This document shows, one piece after another, positions 17,119-24,577 of a stretch of DNA of 39,947 nt. Positions within the stretch are counted from its first letter, which is position 1. Each line of letters begins with the position of its first letter. A program made the position numbers and the translations under genes. The notes under the pieces are model-generated. The model was not told where the DNA came from. It saw nothing but the letters and a program-made list of their open reading frames with translations, and searched no databases. Origin of the DNA: Candidatus Limivicinus sp. (GTDB lineage: Bacteria > Bacillota > Clostridia > Oscillospirales > Oscillospiraceae); NCBI GenBank assembly GCA_029264685.1, contig JARHZW010000020.1, positions 1 through 39,947 of the forward strand. The letters run 5' to 3'.

Positions 17119-18048
17119 TTATTCAAGGTTAATTCTCGGGTCTACAACTTTATACAGAATGTCACTCACCAGATTCATAACTACGATGAGGCAGGCAAGG
17201 ACAATGGTGCAGCCCATTATAAGAGGATAGTCACGGTTGGTAATACTGTTTACAAAAGCTCTGCCTATACCCGGAACTGCAAAAATCTGTTCTACGACCA
17301 GAGAGCCGGTCACTATATAGGCAAGCATGGGGCCGAAGTAGGTAATAACAGGGATAAGGGAGTTTTTCAGTGCGTGACCGAAGATGATTTTCGACTTTGA
17401 AACCCCCTTGGCCTTGGCTGTTCTGATGTAATCCTGCCCCAGAACGTCAAGCATTGAGGAACGGGTAAGCCTTGTAATATAAGCCATTGGGTAAAGAGCC
17501 AGAGTAATTACAGGAAGGATAAGACCCTGCGTAGTGGCTCCGTTTGCAGGAAGCACTGCAAGTTTGATTGCAAACAGTACCAGCAGCAGCGAGCCCATGA
17601 TAAACGATGGCATAGAAACAAATGCGGTAGTTATAACCATTATTATTTTGTCCGGAATTCGGTTTCGCATAAGTGCAGCGAAGGATCCAAGCACGACCCC
17701 CAAAGCCAGCGCCGCAAACGCAGCAGTAAGGCCAAGCTTTGCGGAGGTTTTCATGCCGTCAGTAATAATGGCGCTGACGGTACGTCCACGCTGTTTGAGA
17801 GAAGGACCGAAATCGTGGTTTACGACTATATCTTTCAGGTAGGTGGTGTACTGCTCAAATTTGGATTTATCCAAACCGAATTTTGCTTCAAGAGCCGCCT
17901 GCGTGGCGGGAGCAACCGCCTTTTCACCCATAAACGGACCGCCGGGTATGGAGTGCATTACGAAAAAAGTCACCGTAATAACCACCCACACAGTCAGCAC
18001 CGCAAGACCGATTCGTTTTAAAATGTAAAGCAGGGTTTTTGAGTTCAT
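17119..18048 (-). CDS. oppB: Oligopeptide importer 1 permease, OppB type
   Basis: First permease of importer 1, 309 residues. It starts MNSKTLLYILKRIGLAV, then an extracytoplasmic loop (about 34-100), the EAA loop DYIRTAKAKGVSKSKIIFGHALKN and the C-terminal DILYKVVDPRI. The frame is open up to 18165, but that ATG overlaps the -10 box of the operon promoter. The ATG at 18048 gives the canonical N-terminus with AGAGGCG upstream. It is the first gene of an operon in the order B-C-D-F-binding protein. Confidence 0.94.
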   Translation of the reverse strand: MNSKTLLYILKRIGLAVLTVWVVITVTFFVMHSIPGGPFMGEKAVAPATQAALEAKFGLDKSKFEQYTTYLKDIVVNHDFGPSLKQRGRTVSAIITDGMKTSAKLGLTAAFAALALGVVLGSFAALMRNRIPDKIIMVITTAFVSMPSFIMGSLLLVLFAIKLAVLPANGATTQGLILPVITLALYPMAYITRLTRSSMLDVLGQDYIRTAKAKGVSKSKIIFGHALKNSLIPVITYFGPMLAYIVTGSLVVEQIFAVPGIGRAFVNSITNRDYPLIMGCTIVLACLIVVMNLVSDILYKVVDPRINLE

Positions 18049-18163
18049 TTTACTACGCCTCTTATCTTCCCAAGGCCCTACCCTTTTTGCGGTCCTAACG
18101 GCAGCAGCTGACACGGCAAGCACTTTGCTCGTGTAAATTGGTAAAACCTTTAATTTGTTCTTC

Positions 18164-18192
18164 ATTGTAATTTATCTAATTAGGAATTTCAA
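18164..18192 (-). promoter_or_regulatory. Promoter of importer 1 operon
   Basis: Minus-strand TTGAAA (18187-18192), a 17-base spacer and TACAAT (18164-18169). The start is near 18157, leaving a leader of about 110 bases before oppB. Confidence 0.75.
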
Positions 18193-18407
18193 TAGCTAAA
18201 TTGTAAAAGTAAACATTTTTGTTAAAAACCGCAATTACCCATAAATCAGGCTATAATCTTTTGTTGCTTTTACACAGTAAACAGCTATGGCTTAAAGCGT
18301 TAAATCGATAACAGTTAAACGGTTTCAGCGGTAAGCCTGTTTTCGGAAAATACTTTGTTCTGTAATTTTTCAAAAAGTCCCATAAAAAGGCAATTATAAA
18401 AACGCAA
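18193..18407. other. AT-rich spacer between the two importer operons
   Basis: No gene is supported here. The stretch lies between the importer 1 promoter and the importer 2 terminator, and its minus-strand reading frame (18251-18529) lacks a ribosome-binding site and any family resemblance. No further repeat or RNA element was recognised. Confidence 0.5.
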
Positions 18408-18438
18408 AAAATCCCCCGGAATAATCCGGGGGATTTAA
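18408..18438 (-). terminator. Importer 2 operon terminator
   Basis: A perfect 10-bp stem (ATCCCCCGGA and its complement, 4-base loop) is followed by TTTTTT on the minus strand, 16 bases after the small membrane protein gene. Confidence 0.93.
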
Positions 18439-18453
18439 ACAGATATAAGCAGC

Positions 18454-18657
18454 TTATAAAAGGCCAAAAAGCCACATAGTAACAAATACAATTACTAAGA
18501 GGATAACAACGCTTGGCAGAAACAACCACAAATAGGCCGTCCAGATCATAGTGAACTTTTCTGAGTTGCTTACTTTGGCCTCTCTGAGTTCTTTTATGCG
18601 TTTCTCCTCTTCCTCACGGCTGATCTTAGGCATTTTACTGGAAAAGGGAAATCTCAT
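18454..18657 (-). CDS. Small membrane protein ending the importer 2 operon
   Basis: Unrecognised 67-residue protein. Residues 10-30 are rich in Glu, Lys and Arg (REEEEKRIKELREAK) and probably helical. Residues 38-67 are almost entirely hydrophobic with one Pro, enough for one long or two short membrane helices. It starts 5 bases after the OppF-type ATPase stop and is followed directly by the operon terminator, so it belongs to the importer transcript. A later ATG at 18633 lacks a ribosome-binding site. It may be a small accessory subunit of the importer; that is inference from position. Confidence 0.65.
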   Translation of the reverse strand: MRFPFSSKMPKISREEEEKRIKELREAKVSNSEKFTMIWTAYLWLFLPSVVILLVIVFVTMWLFGLL

Positions 18658-18662
18658 ATCTC

Positions 18663-20270
18663 TCAGCCTCTCTCTGACTTCTGCTCCATTTTGGGGAGCG
18701 CAAACAGATATTTTCCGTTTTCGTCAATCTTTCTTTCAGGGAAATGGCAGGCAAGGAAGTGACCCGGTTCGACCTCACGAAGCTCCGGAGGAACTCTCTT
18801 GCACTTCTCGCAGGCCATATAGCAGCGGGTATGGAACTTGCATCCGGAGGGGGGCTTTATAGGTGAAGGAATGCTTCCCTCAAGAATAATGCGCTCTCTT
18901 GATGCGGTGTTCACATCCGTAGTGGGAATAGAGCTGAGAAGCGCCACAGTGTAAGGATGTCTGGGATCAGAGAACACGGTAGCCGCATCAGCAAGCTCAA
19001 CAACATTGCCCAGATACATGACGCAGATACGGTCGGAAATGTAGCGGACGACAGACAGGTCATGGGAGATGAACATATAAGTCAGGTGTTCTTTCTCCTT
19101 CAGCTCCTGAAGAAGGTTTATTATCTGAGACTGAATGGACACGTCAAGAGCGGAAACACATTCGTCGCACACAATAAACTTGGGGTTAACTGCAAGGGCA
19201 CGGGCTATGGCAACTCTCTGGCGCTGACCGCCGGAGAACTGGTGAGGATAGCGGTGCAGCATATACTCCTGAAGACCGCACTCAACCATGGTGTTGACAA
19301 TATGCTCACGCATTTTGGGAGAACCGTGCTTATACATATTGTGAGTAAGCAGACCTTCCTCGATTATCTGGCCTATAGTGAAACGAGGGTTAAGGGATGA
19401 ATAGGGGTCCTGAAAAATAATCTGCAAATCACGACGCAGATAGCGCATTTCGCTGTATTTTAAACGGGACAGGTCTATTCCGTCATCTCTGAGAGCCTCA
19501 TATTTCTGGAACTCCTCGTTTGTGGCATAGCTCTTTCTAAGGCTGTCCAGCTCATCATTGAGCTGTTTAACAGCTGCCTCATTCTCGGCATATTTCTTTT
19601 CAAGCTCTTCGATCTCTTCGGTCAGCTTGTTTCTCTTCTCAATTACCTTATCCATATTTTTGGCATCGGTAACAGTGTCAAGGTGCTCCTTTTCAATGCG
19701 AGCCCTGTGCAGCTTATGAGCTGCGGTAACACGCTTAACATTTGCCTCATGTATCTTGAGCATAATGTCTATACCCTTGTTGTCGTCCTCAATGGTATAG
19801 AATCCGCCGAGAATCTTTACAACATGGCTGAGGGTTGTCTGAGCATCGGAAACAGCAAGGTTCTTATCCTGAAGCAGGTAGAAATCTGCGTTCTCTTCGC
19901 CGCCGGCTTCCTCTACTTTTTTGATAAGCTCCTGTGCTTTCTCGTTTGCCTTGTTTATTTTGTGTCTGTACTTGTCCAGATTTTTAAGGGTTTCGGGAAC
20001 ATAATCGCAGGGGAAATCTGCGAGACTGGCGCCGTAGTACATGGTAGTACCGGCAGTCTGGGGATACAGTTGGAGAAGAGTACGGCCCAAGGTAGACTTA
20101 CCACAGCCGCTTTCACCCACTATGCCCAGAGTTTCGCCCTCGTAAATATCAAGGGAAATATCCTCATTTGCACGGACATAAAGCTGCTCTCTCTGCAAGA
20201 CAGAGCTTTTGGCAACGGGGAAGTATTTTTTTAGATTAGTTATTGACAGTAATTTTTTTGTGCTCGGCAC
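18663..20270 (-). CDS. oppF: OppF-type ATPase with large coiled-coil insertion
   Basis: Cytoplasmic ATPase of importer 2, 535 residues against about 330 usual. Walker A GESGCGKST is at 52-60. The Q-loop [11 protein letters not shown] follows only at 286-296, so Lys-to-Gln is 229 residues instead of about 42. The intervening part (about 80-272) is charged and helical, with a strong coiled-coil-like stretch at about 200-260 (KRNKLTEEIEELEKKYAEN). Signature SGGQRQR, Walker B CDECVSALD (Cys replaces the usual Pro after DE), the H-loop SHD and the C-terminal cysteine cluster are intact. It has a GTG start at 20270 with GGAGGTG seven bases upstream, overlapping oppD by 35 bases. Confidence 0.93.
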   Translation of the reverse strand: MPSTKKLLSITNLKKYFPVAKSSVLQREQLYVRANEDISLDIYEGETLGIVGESGCGKSTLGRTLLQLYPQTAGTTMYYGASLADFPCDYVPETLKNLDKYRHKINKANEKAQELIKKVEEAGGEENADFYLLQDKNLAVSDAQTTLSHVVKILGGFYTIEDDNKGIDIMLKIHEANVKRVTAAHKLHRARIEKEHLDTVTDAKNMDKVIEKRNKLTEEIEELEKKYAENEAAVKQLNDELDSLRKSYATNEEFQKYEALRDDGIDLSRLKYSEMRYLRRDLQIIFQDPYSSLNPRFTIGQIIEEGLLTHNMYKHGSPKMREHIVNTMVECGLQEYMLHRYPHQFSGGQRQRVAIARALAVNPKFIVCDECVSALDVSIQSQIINLLQELKEKEHLTYMFISHDLSVVRYISDRICVMYLGNVVELADAATVFSDPRHPYTVALLSSIPTTDVNTASRERIILEGSIPSPIKPPSGCKFHTRCYMACEKCKRVPPELREVEPGHFLACHFPERKIDENGKYLFALPKMEQKSERG

Positions 20271-21249
20271 TCTGTCTCACCTCCTTTTCAGGATAGAAGC
20301 AACGGATAAGCTGTCCATTGCCCATGTCAGTCAGCTTGGGTTCCTCCTCCATGCACTTCTGAGTTGCATATTTGCAGCGTGGTGCAAACTTGCAGCCCTT
20401 AGGCAGGTTAAGAGGATGGGGAACCACACCGGGGATGGGCTCTATCTTGCTGCCTGCATTTTCTATGCGTGGGATAGAGAACATAAGTCCCTCGGTATAA
20501 GGGTGGCTCATTTTGCAGTTTTCAAAAATAGTTCTTGCACAGGCTTTTTCCACAACCTGTCCGCAGTACATAACTGCAACGTCGTCGGCCATCTCATTTA
20601 TAACACCCAAATCGTGGGTAATAAATATAATGGCCGTTCCCTTCTCTTTCTGAAGGTCATTCATAAGGCGCAGAATCTGAGCCTGAATTGTAACGTCAAG
20701 GGCGGTGGTAGGCTCGTCTGCAATAAGGATTTTAGGCTTGCAGGCCAGCGCCATGGCAATCATAACTCTCTGGCGCATACCGCCGGAAAGCTGATGAGGA
20801 TACTGCTTCATAACGGCTTCAGGGTTAGGGATCTGAACGTCATACAGCATACGCAGTGCATTCTCTCTGGCCTCTTTTTTCTTCATCCCCTGATGTATCA
20901 TAAAGGGTTCGCAGAGCTGTCGCTCAACGGTGAAAACAGGGTTGAGCGAGGTCATAGGCTCCTGAAATATAACGGATATTGCGTTTCCACGAATAGCGTA
21001 CATTTCATCCATGGGAAGCTTTGTCAGGTCTCTTCCCTCATAGAGGATTTCACCGGATTCAATATAGCCGTTGTCATCCAGAAGCTGGAGAATACTCATG
21101 GCGGAAACGGACTTACCGGAGCCGGATTCTCCAACTATGCCGATAGTCTTTCCCTCTTCAAGGGAGTAGGACACGTCGTTAACGGCCTTGACTATGCCTT
21201 TTTTGGTTTTAAAGAAAGTTCTTAAATTTTTAATTTCCAACAGTGGCAT
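20236..21249 (-). CDS. oppD: Oligopeptide importer 2 ATPase, OppD type
   Basis: Partner ATPase in importer 2, 337 residues, normal size. Walker A GESGSGKS is at residues 41-48, Q-loop [11 protein letters not shown], signature [16 protein letters not shown], Walker [13 protein letters not shown] and the H-loop THD. The C-terminal oligopeptide domain has [15 protein letters not shown]. The ribosome-binding site GGAGGG is six bases before the ATG, and the gene is 12 bases downstream of the propeller permease. Unlike its OppF partner it has no insertion, so the extra domain is on one side of the ATPase dimer only. Confidence 0.96.
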   Translation of the reverse strand: MPLLEIKNLRTFFKTKKGIVKAVNDVSYSLEEGKTIGIVGESGSGKSVSAMSILQLLDDNGYIESGEILYEGRDLTKLPMDEMYAIRGNAISVIFQEPMTSLNPVFTVERQLCEPFMIHQGMKKKEARENALRMLYDVQIPNPEAVMKQYPHQLSGGMRQRVMIAMALACKPKILIADEPTTALDVTIQAQILRLMNDLQKEKGTAIIFITHDLGVINEMADDVAVMYCGQVVEKACARTIFENCKMSHPYTEGLMFSIPRIENAGSKIEPIPGVVPHPLNLPKGCKFAPRCKYATQKCMEEEPKLTDMGNGQLIRCFYPEKEVRQSAEHKKITVNN

Positions 21250-21261
21250 GTCTTTCCCTCC

Positions 21262-23253
21262 TTACTTTTCAACACTGGACTTGGGGTCCATAACATCACG
21301 GAGTGCGTCACCCACAATGTTAATGCAAATTGTGGTGACTGCGAGGAAAATGCCGGTAAACAGCCACTGCCACCAGTAGGTATTGATAATAGTTGCGTTA
21401 TTTGCGCCGTTGAGCATATTACCCCATGTAGGACGGGGGTAAGCAACACCGAAGCCCAGATAGCTGAGAGAGGATTCGGTCAGCATACAGGTACCGAAGT
21501 CAAGCATGAGAGTAACAAGGATAACGCTCATAACGTTGGGCAGGATGTGTTTAAAGGCAATGTTTTTTTCCTTAACACCCATGGCCTTTGCGGCGGTTAC
21601 ATACTCGCTTTCACGGGCAACCAGAACCTGACCTCTGACCAGAACTGCAAGTCCGGGCCAGGACAGCACACCCAAAATACACATTATAATAAATATTCTC
21701 ATGGTCTCTGAGAGAGTCATTCTGCCCATAACGGCCGAAAGGATCATGGCAAAGGGCAGGAAAGGTATGGCACGGAAGATTTCCGCCACACGCATGAGGA
21801 TTATATCCACCTTACCACCGAAGTAGCCTGCAAGGCAGCCTATAATAATACCGATGATGGTGGAGATGATAACGGAGACCGCACCTATTGTCATAGTCAT
21901 GCGTCCGCCGTTGATAATACGCTGGAATATATCGGCGCCGTGTATATCAGTACCGAAAAGGTATCCCTTCAGACCCCATTTATCCAGAAGCTTGCCGTCC
22001 TCACGGACTGCATAGGTCTGGAAGGAGCCTGAGAAGAGCTTATCAACATTTTTGATTTTCTTGGGAGCATCGCACTGGTTCAGGTTATCGGCACCCCATG
22101 AATATACATTGCCCTTATCGGTAATGCCGCTGTAGTGATAGGAACCGCCCACAATATCAACAAAATGCTCGTCAGCAGGCAGTGCAGGTGCATTTATAAC
22201 GCCTCTGGGGAAGTCACCTGCAAAGCAGACGGAACCGTCATCCAGCATAAGAGCCATAGAGGTGGAGGTTGCCACGATCTTCTCGATCTTGCGCTTGCCG
22301 ACGAAATCGCCGATAGCCTCTGTTCTCTGGTCGAGATTAGGTCTGACTACATCGTAGAGTCCACGGGAGCCGGTGTAGATAGTGCGTCTCTTGCCGTTAA
22401 TACCAACAATATAGTTAAGGGTAAAGTCCAGATCGTACATATTGCCTGCGGCAAGGAACAAATCCATGTTAGTGTAGGCGTTCTTATTGCCCCAGAGATA
22501 AAGGGTTCCGTCATCAAGGATGATGGCTGAGGTCTGATAACCGCAGGTAAGCTTCTTGACACGGCTTACATCAATACCGGAGGTTCTGAGAATTTCAGGC
22601 TCGTATGCAATATTGGGGTTAATATCCTGACCGCTTTCACGGGCTTCCTTCTCGGTACCGTACTGACCCAGCTTGTTGCTGCCCCAGCAGTAAACCTTAC
22701 CTGTATCAGCGATTGCAACAATATGGTCTATACCTGCTGCAACCATTTCGATTTTGGAGTCTTTTACCTCCTGAGGAATATCGGCCACATCGATACCGGT
22801 GGTGCCTATCTTGGTTGCGCCCCATACATATACCTTACCGGCATTTGAAAGGCCGACGGTAAATGATCCGAAGCCGTCTATCATCTTCACGTCACCACGA
22901 AGCTCACGGGGAACGGACATCATAGACATTGTTGGCGGAATGCTTTTCTGGGTGACTTCAGTGTAGGCATCGTCATATTTGGGCATCATAAGAGGTCCCA
23001 CAAACATGGTGATAAACATTACGGCCAGCAGGATAAGTGCAAAGACTGCCAGCTTCTTTTCAAGGAAGTTATTAAGTATCTGACGGCCGGGACTGACGAT
23101 TTCTTCAACATCAGCGGCCTTTGCCGCCTCTGCGCCGGTGGCTGAGGGCATTTCATCCGCAAGGGAATTGCTGCCGCCCTTCCACAAACGGCCGACCCAT
23201 GAACCGATTGTTTTAAAGAAGTCCTGAGAGGACTTTTTGAAATTTTTGCTCAT
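21262..23253 (-). CDS. oppC: OppC-type permease with inserted RCC1-like beta-propeller
   Basis: Permease of importer 2, 663 residues, about twice the family size. A cytoplasmic N-terminus (about 1-65) is followed by TM1 (about 68-90) and then about 300 extra residues. These contain repeats of the RCC1 type: VGLSNAGKVYVWGATKIG, VAIADTGKVYCWGSNKLGQYG, AIILDDGTLYLWGNKN, ALMLDDGSVCFAGDF and ITDKGNVYSWGADNLNQ, plus two degenerate ones. That is about seven, enough for one propeller. The chain then resumes with the normal motif YLFGTDIHGADIFQRIINGG, further membrane helices, the EAA loop and the C-terminal GDALRDVMDPK. OppC topology puts the propeller outside the membrane. The start at 23253 has GGAGGAGA upstream. 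Confidence 0.95.
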   Translation of the reverse strand: MSKNFKKSSQDFFKTIGSWVGRLWKGGSNSLADEMPSATGAEAAKAADVEEIVSPGRQILNNFLEKKLAVFALILLAVMFITMFVGPLMMPKYDDAYTEVTQKSIPPTMSMMSVPRELRGDVKMIDGFGSFTVGLSNAGKVYVWGATKIGTTGIDVADIPQEVKDSKIEMVAAGIDHIVAIADTGKVYCWGSNKLGQYGTEKEARESGQDINPNIAYEPEILRTSGIDVSRVKKLTCGYQTSAIILDDGTLYLWGNKNAYTNMDLFLAAGNMYDLDFTLNYIVGINGKRRTIYTGSRGLYDVVRPNLDQRTEAIGDFVGKRKIEKIVATSTSMALMLDDGSVCFAGDFPRGVINAPALPADEHFVDIVGGSYHYSGITDKGNVYSWGADNLNQCDAPKKIKNVDKLFSGSFQTYAVREDGKLLDKWGLKGYLFGTDIHGADIFQRIINGGRMTMTIGAVSVIISTIIGIIIGCLAGYFGGKVDIILMRVAEIFRAIPFLPFAMILSAVMGRMTLSETMRIFIIMCILGVLSWPGLAVLVRGQVLVARESEYVTAAKAMGVKEKNIAFKHILPNVMSVILVTLMLDFGTCMLTESSLSYLGFGVAYPRPTWGNMLNGANNATIINTYWWQWLFTGIFLAVTTICINIVGDALRDVMDPKSSVEK

Positions 23254-23266
23254 TTTCCTCTCCTCC

Positions 23267-24310
23267 TTACTTTGAAACTCTGACTCTGGGGTCAACCAGA
23301 CCGTAAATAATATCTATTATAAGGTTACCAATCAGAGAAACTGCAACATAGAACATCTGCATAAGCAAAACTACATCGTAGTCAGCGGCACGCAGAGACT
23401 GAATCATAAGTCTGCCCATACCGTTTAATGCGAACATATCTTCAATAACCAGAGAACCGGCGAAGATGCCGAGGAACCAGCCCACAACCAGAGTAACAAT
23501 GGGGATAAGAGCGTTGCGCCATGCGTGGGAATAAATAACTGCTCTTTCACGGAGGCCCTTTGCTCTTGCGGTTTTAATGCAGTCCAGAGAAAGAGCTTCG
23601 ATCATGGAAGCACGGACATATCTGGTCATACCGCCAAGTGAGCAGAAGGTCATGGTTATAAGGGGAAGAGCAAGATAATAAAGCTCATCCCAGAATTTTC
23701 TCATGCCCACAAAACTTGAACCCGGGGTCTGCATTCCGCTTGGGGGGAAAATATGGAGCTTTGAACAAAACAGCCATATGAAAAGTATAGATATAAGGAA
23801 GGTCGGCAAACTGTAGCCCACGATGGTAAATATCTGAACACCCTGGTCAAAGTGAGACCCTCGCTTCACGGCACAGTGGATACCGAGAGGTATGGTAATT
23901 CCCAACGCCAGTATGGTGGCGAAAATATTTATCTTTATGGTGTTTTTCATAGGAGGTCCGACAACTTCCAGAACAGGCTTCTGTCTTTCGTAGGACCAGC
24001 CCAGATTTCCCTGCAAAAGACCGTCATAGGAACCGTCGTACAGAGGGGCAACGCCGATCCAGCGCAGATATCTTACAAGCTTATTGTCCGTATCAGTACC
24101 GTATTTGCGCTGATACTCCAGATACAGCTTATCAAAATATTCCTGCTGCTGTCCTTTTGGAATAGTGTTTTTCATAGCCTGTACCTGCGCTTTTGCGTCC
24201 TGATAGGCTCTGTTGGCGGGAACAAGGCTGTAAATCATGAACATGATGAAAGAAAGCAGTATCAAAACTACCAGCATGTACCCTATTCTTTTCAGGCTGT
24301 ATTTTAGCAT
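23267..24310 (-). CDS. oppB: Oligopeptide importer 2 permease, OppB type
   Basis: First permease of importer 2, 347 residues. The N-terminus MLKYSLKRIGYMLVVLILL forms TM1. The outer loop (about 32-123) is some 25 residues longer than in importer 1 and includes a charged, Gln/Lys-rich segment (YQDAKAQVQAMKN). The EAA loop DCIKTARAKGLRERAVIYSHAWRN and the C-terminal DIIYGLVDPRVRVSK are canonical. Two ATG codons occur; 24310 is chosen because GAGG is seven bases upstream. It is 13 bases before the OppC start. A hairpin and a candidate promoter separate it from the binding protein gene. Confidence 0.94.
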   Translation of the reverse strand: MLKYSLKRIGYMLVVLILLSFIMFMIYSLVPANRAYQDAKAQVQAMKNTIPKGQQQEYFDKLYLEYQRKYGTDTDNKLVRYLRWIGVAPLYDGSYDGLLQGNLGWSYERQKPVLEVVGPPMKNTIKINIFATILALGITIPLGIHCAVKRGSHFDQGVQIFTIVGYSLPTFLISILFIWLFCSKLHIFPPSGMQTPGSSFVGMRKFWDELYYLALPLITMTFCSLGGMTRYVRASMIEALSLDCIKTARAKGLRERAVIYSHAWRNALIPIVTLVVGWFLGIFAGSLVIEDMFALNGMGRLMIQSLRAADYDVVLLMQMFYVAVSLIGNLIIDIIYGLVDPRVRVSK

Positions 24311-24380
24311 AGTCATTCCTCATTTCTTGCCTGTTTAAATGGATAAATTACATACCTGCATAAAGCAGACCGTTTTCTAC

Positions 24381-24429
24381 CCTGTATATAAGTAAAAGCT
24401 CCCACCCTTACCTCTTAATTATATACAGG
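24381..24429. promoter_or_regulatory. Separated 11-bp inverted repeat before oppB of importer 2
   Basis: CCTGTATATAA (24381-24391) and its perfect complement TTATATACAGG (24419-24429) are 27 bases apart. The second arm overlaps a candidate minus-strand -10 box, with TTGAAA (24443-24448) at 17 bases. It could be a two-site operator or a leader hairpin controlling the permease genes independently of the binding protein. Confidence 0.5.
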
Positions 24430-24509
24430 CTTTCACCGACAGTTTCAAAACTTTCCGATGATTTTCTTCACTTTTTCAGACAAATTTTTTCACTTTTTTA
24501 CAATGCAAT

Positions 24510-24539
24510 GCGGAAGAGAGGCAAACGCCCCTCTTCCGC
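24510..24539 (-). promoter_or_regulatory. Intercistronic hairpin after the importer 2 binding protein gene
   Basis: Stem GCGGAAGAG/CTCTTCCGC extended by GGC/GCC across one mismatch, with a 4-base loop and no T-run. It probably stabilises the binding-protein mRNA end or partly terminates, which would give more binding protein than permease. Confidence 0.65.
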
Positions 24540-24577
24540 GGCGCCATTATAATTATTCCCCGTTGGGAATACTCATC

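Noticed and set aside
18049-18165. N-terminal extension of OppB of importer 1 to the ATG at 18165
   Set aside because: That ATG overlaps the -10 box of a consensus-like promoter, so it cannot be in the mRNA. The ATG at 18048 gives the canonical OppB N-terminus.
18251-18529. A 92-codon minus-strand frame across the importer 2 terminator
   Set aside because: It runs through the terminator hairpin and the small membrane protein gene in another frame and has no ribosome-binding site.
20209-21225. A 338-codon plus-strand frame antisense to oppD of importer 2
   Set aside because: Fully overlapped by a well-supported ATPase gene; the translation shows no domain.
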